Shown here: positions 4,480 to 5,569 of the stretch, piece by piece | Layout of the letters: each line of letters opens with the position of its first letter | How positions within the stretch are numbered: position 1 is the first letter of the stretch | NCBI GenBank assembly: GCA_937901895.1 | Contig: CALGTD010000129.1 | Coordinates: 1 to 5,569 of the forward strand | Direction of reading: 5' to 3' | From: an uncultured Spartobacteria bacterium | GTDB taxonomy: Bacteria; Verrucomicrobiota; Verrucomicrobiia; Chthoniobacterales; JAATET01 | DNA: 5,569 nucleotides | Program-made: the position numbers and the translations under genes | The notes under the pieces: model-generated | The model's input: the letters and a program-made list of their open reading frames with translations, nothing else | What the model was told of the DNA's origin: nothing | The model's database searches: none

Positions 4480-5569
4480 GTCGGTAGAAGTCGATTTTCG
4501 CGCGCGACTGGACGACATGCAGCGTGCCGTCGGGCAGCTCAAGGGGCAGATGAACAGCCTCGGGGCGAGCGTGCGTGCGCAGCAGGGCGCCTTCGCCGGG
4601 ATCGGGAAAGAGATCAAGAGCATGGTGCTGGCGGCCGTGTCGCTGGGCACGGTGACCAATTTCCTCAAGCAGGCGGCGGACGGCTACGATCGCATCGCAA
4701 AGCTCTCGACGCAGACCGGAATGTCGGTCGAGTTCCTGCAAAAACTCGCGCACACGGCGGACCTCTCCGGCGCGTCACTGGAAACGGCGGCGAAGGCGGC
4801 GAACAAGTTCGCGAAGGAGATCCATTTCGGCTCGGAAACTGGCGCGGCGGCGAAGGCGGTGGAGGAGCTGGGGCTGAAGATCGAGGATCTGCGCGGGATG
4901 TCGCCGGACGAGATGTTCGAGAAGGTCGGCGTGGCGATCGCAAACGTCGAGAACCCGATGCAGCGAGCCGCGGTGGCAATGACAATCTTTGGCCGCAGCG
5001 GGACGGAGCTTCTGCCGACGCTCGAGGCGATGCGAAACGGGCTCGAGGTGAACGGGTCGCTTACCGAGGAGCAGATCAGGAACATCGAAGCGGTGAACGA
5101 CATGTTCACGCGGCTGAAGCAGCAGATTGTCGCTGGCTTTGGCCAGATTCTTGCGGCGGCTCGAAAGCCGCTGGAATACATCGGCAAGGGCTGGAATGTG
5201 GTGACGATGGCGATCGGCGAGTCGATCGCGTCGATCGAGCGATTCACGGCTGCGATGGGCCGCGCGTGGGAAGCGATGAGGAGCGGCGATTTCAAGGGCG
5301 CGCTCGAGGGCTTCGCGAAGGATGCGAAGAACGCGCGCGAGGTGATGCTCGAGTCGATCCAGCAGCAGTTTCAGGAGATCTGGAACGAGAGCGGAGGAGG
5401 CTCGGGGCCACCGGGAGGATCCGCGGCGCCGTATATGGATGACGGCCAAGGTCCAGGCAATGGGGGGGAGGGCAAGGGTGGCAACAAGCCGAGGCCCGAC
5501 GAGCTGCCGAGCGAGAAGGCGCTGCGCGAGTATCTCGAGGGCGGGGAGGGGCACGATCCCACCTATCAC
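4472..5569 (+). CDS. phage tail tape-measure protein (partial, runs off the window)
   Basis: The ATG at 4472 overlaps the previous gene by 8 nt; 366 codons are visible and no stop is reached. Residues 1-50 are a helical N-terminus with heptad-like spacing, followed by a hydrophobic stretch at 51-66. Residues 75-115 (Ala-Lys-Leu-Ser, Thr-Gly-Met-Ser, then Leu-Gln-Lys-Leu and an Ala/Lys-rich helix) and residues 128-184, ending in Ile-Phe-Gly-Arg-Ser-Gly-Thr-Glu-Leu-Leu-Pro-Thr-Leu at 172-184, are the typical conserved N-terminal region of tail tape-measure proteins. Residues 195-303 are long helices. From residue 307 the composition switches to Gly/Pro/Ser/Asn-rich (to about 342), then to a charged helix up to the edge. 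The protein sets tail length and is threaded inside the tube during assembly with the chaperones encoded upstream. Identification is confident; total length and the C-terminal domain are unknown. Confidence 0.9.
   Translation, partial: MAESVEVDFRARLDDMQRAVGQLKGQMNSLGASVRAQQGAFAGIGKEIKSMVLAAVSLGTVTNFLKQAADGYDRIAKLSTQTGMSVEFLQKLAHTADLSGASLETAAKAANKFAKEIHFGSETGAAAKAVEELGLKIEDLRGMSPDEMFEKVGVAIANVENPMQRAAVAMTIFGRSGTELLPTLEAMRNGLEVNGSLTEEQIRNIEAVNDMFTRLKQQIVAGFGQILAAARKPLEYIGKGWNVVTMAIGESIASIERFTAAMGRAWEAMRSGDFKGALEGFAKDAKNAREVMLESIQQQFQEIWNESGGGSGPPGGSAAPYMDDGQGPGNGGEGKGGNKPRPDELPSEKALREYLEGGEGHDPTYH

Noticed and set aside
4684..5569. Long minus-strand ORFs opposite the tape measure
   Set aside because: They lie entirely antisense to a confidently identified tape-measure gene and have shadow-type composition (Arg, Pro, Ser rich).
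1..5569. tRNA or rRNA genes
   Set aside because: I saw no cloverleaf-like arrangement or conserved rRNA stretch on either strand by eye.

Overview
The window reads as part of the tail-morphogenesis block of a siphovirus-type phage or prophage in a GC-rich bacterium. All supported genes lie on the + strand, most starts and stops touch or overlap, and no terminator is visible between them, so they look like one late operon. The strongest identification is the last gene (4472 to the window edge), a tail tape-measure protein. The gene order upstream of it matches the lambda-like order of tail completion, tail tube, assembly chaperones and tape measure. The long minus-strand ORFs are GC-rich shadows.

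Layout. Positions 1-112 hold a perfect 34-bp palindrome (14-47) and a leader that is AT-richer than the rest. Positions 113-592 encode an unrecognised 159-aa protein. Positions 615-1049 encode an unrecognised 144-aa protein with a helical N-terminus. Two small genes joined by overlapping start/stop codons follow, 1046-1393 (possible head-tail connector) and 1393-1932 (possible tail terminator). A tandem array of the 8-mer GGTCTGAA (1918-1977) supplies the stop codon of the second. Next come a probable tail-tube protein (2021-2443), an unrecognised 153-aa protein (2471-2932), and a chaperone pair (2946-3434 and 3431-3691). The block ends with a basic minor-tail or virion-assembly protein (3691-4479) and the tape measure.

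The most interesting feature is the chaperone pair. The second ORF has no convincing start of its own, lies in the -1 frame of the first, and begins at a heptamer G GGA AAC (3425-3431) directly before the TAG of the first ORF. Six nucleotides downstream a 7-bp all-G/C stem can form (3438-3444 with 3474-3480). This is the architecture of the lambda G/G-T programmed -1 frameshift, where the heptamer is GGGAAAG. The predicted products are 162 aa and 248 aa.

A second oddity is a GTCTGAAG-type repeat at two places in the block. Once it sits at the 3' end of a gene. Once it lies inside the 5' end of the chaperone gene, where it encodes the N-terminal residues.

Organism: high GC, mixed use of Shine-Dalgarno (SD) sequences and GGTCTGAA arrays. 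From memory such arrays recall some Verrucomicrobia (Opitutales-like) genomes. That is a weak impression and was not tested.
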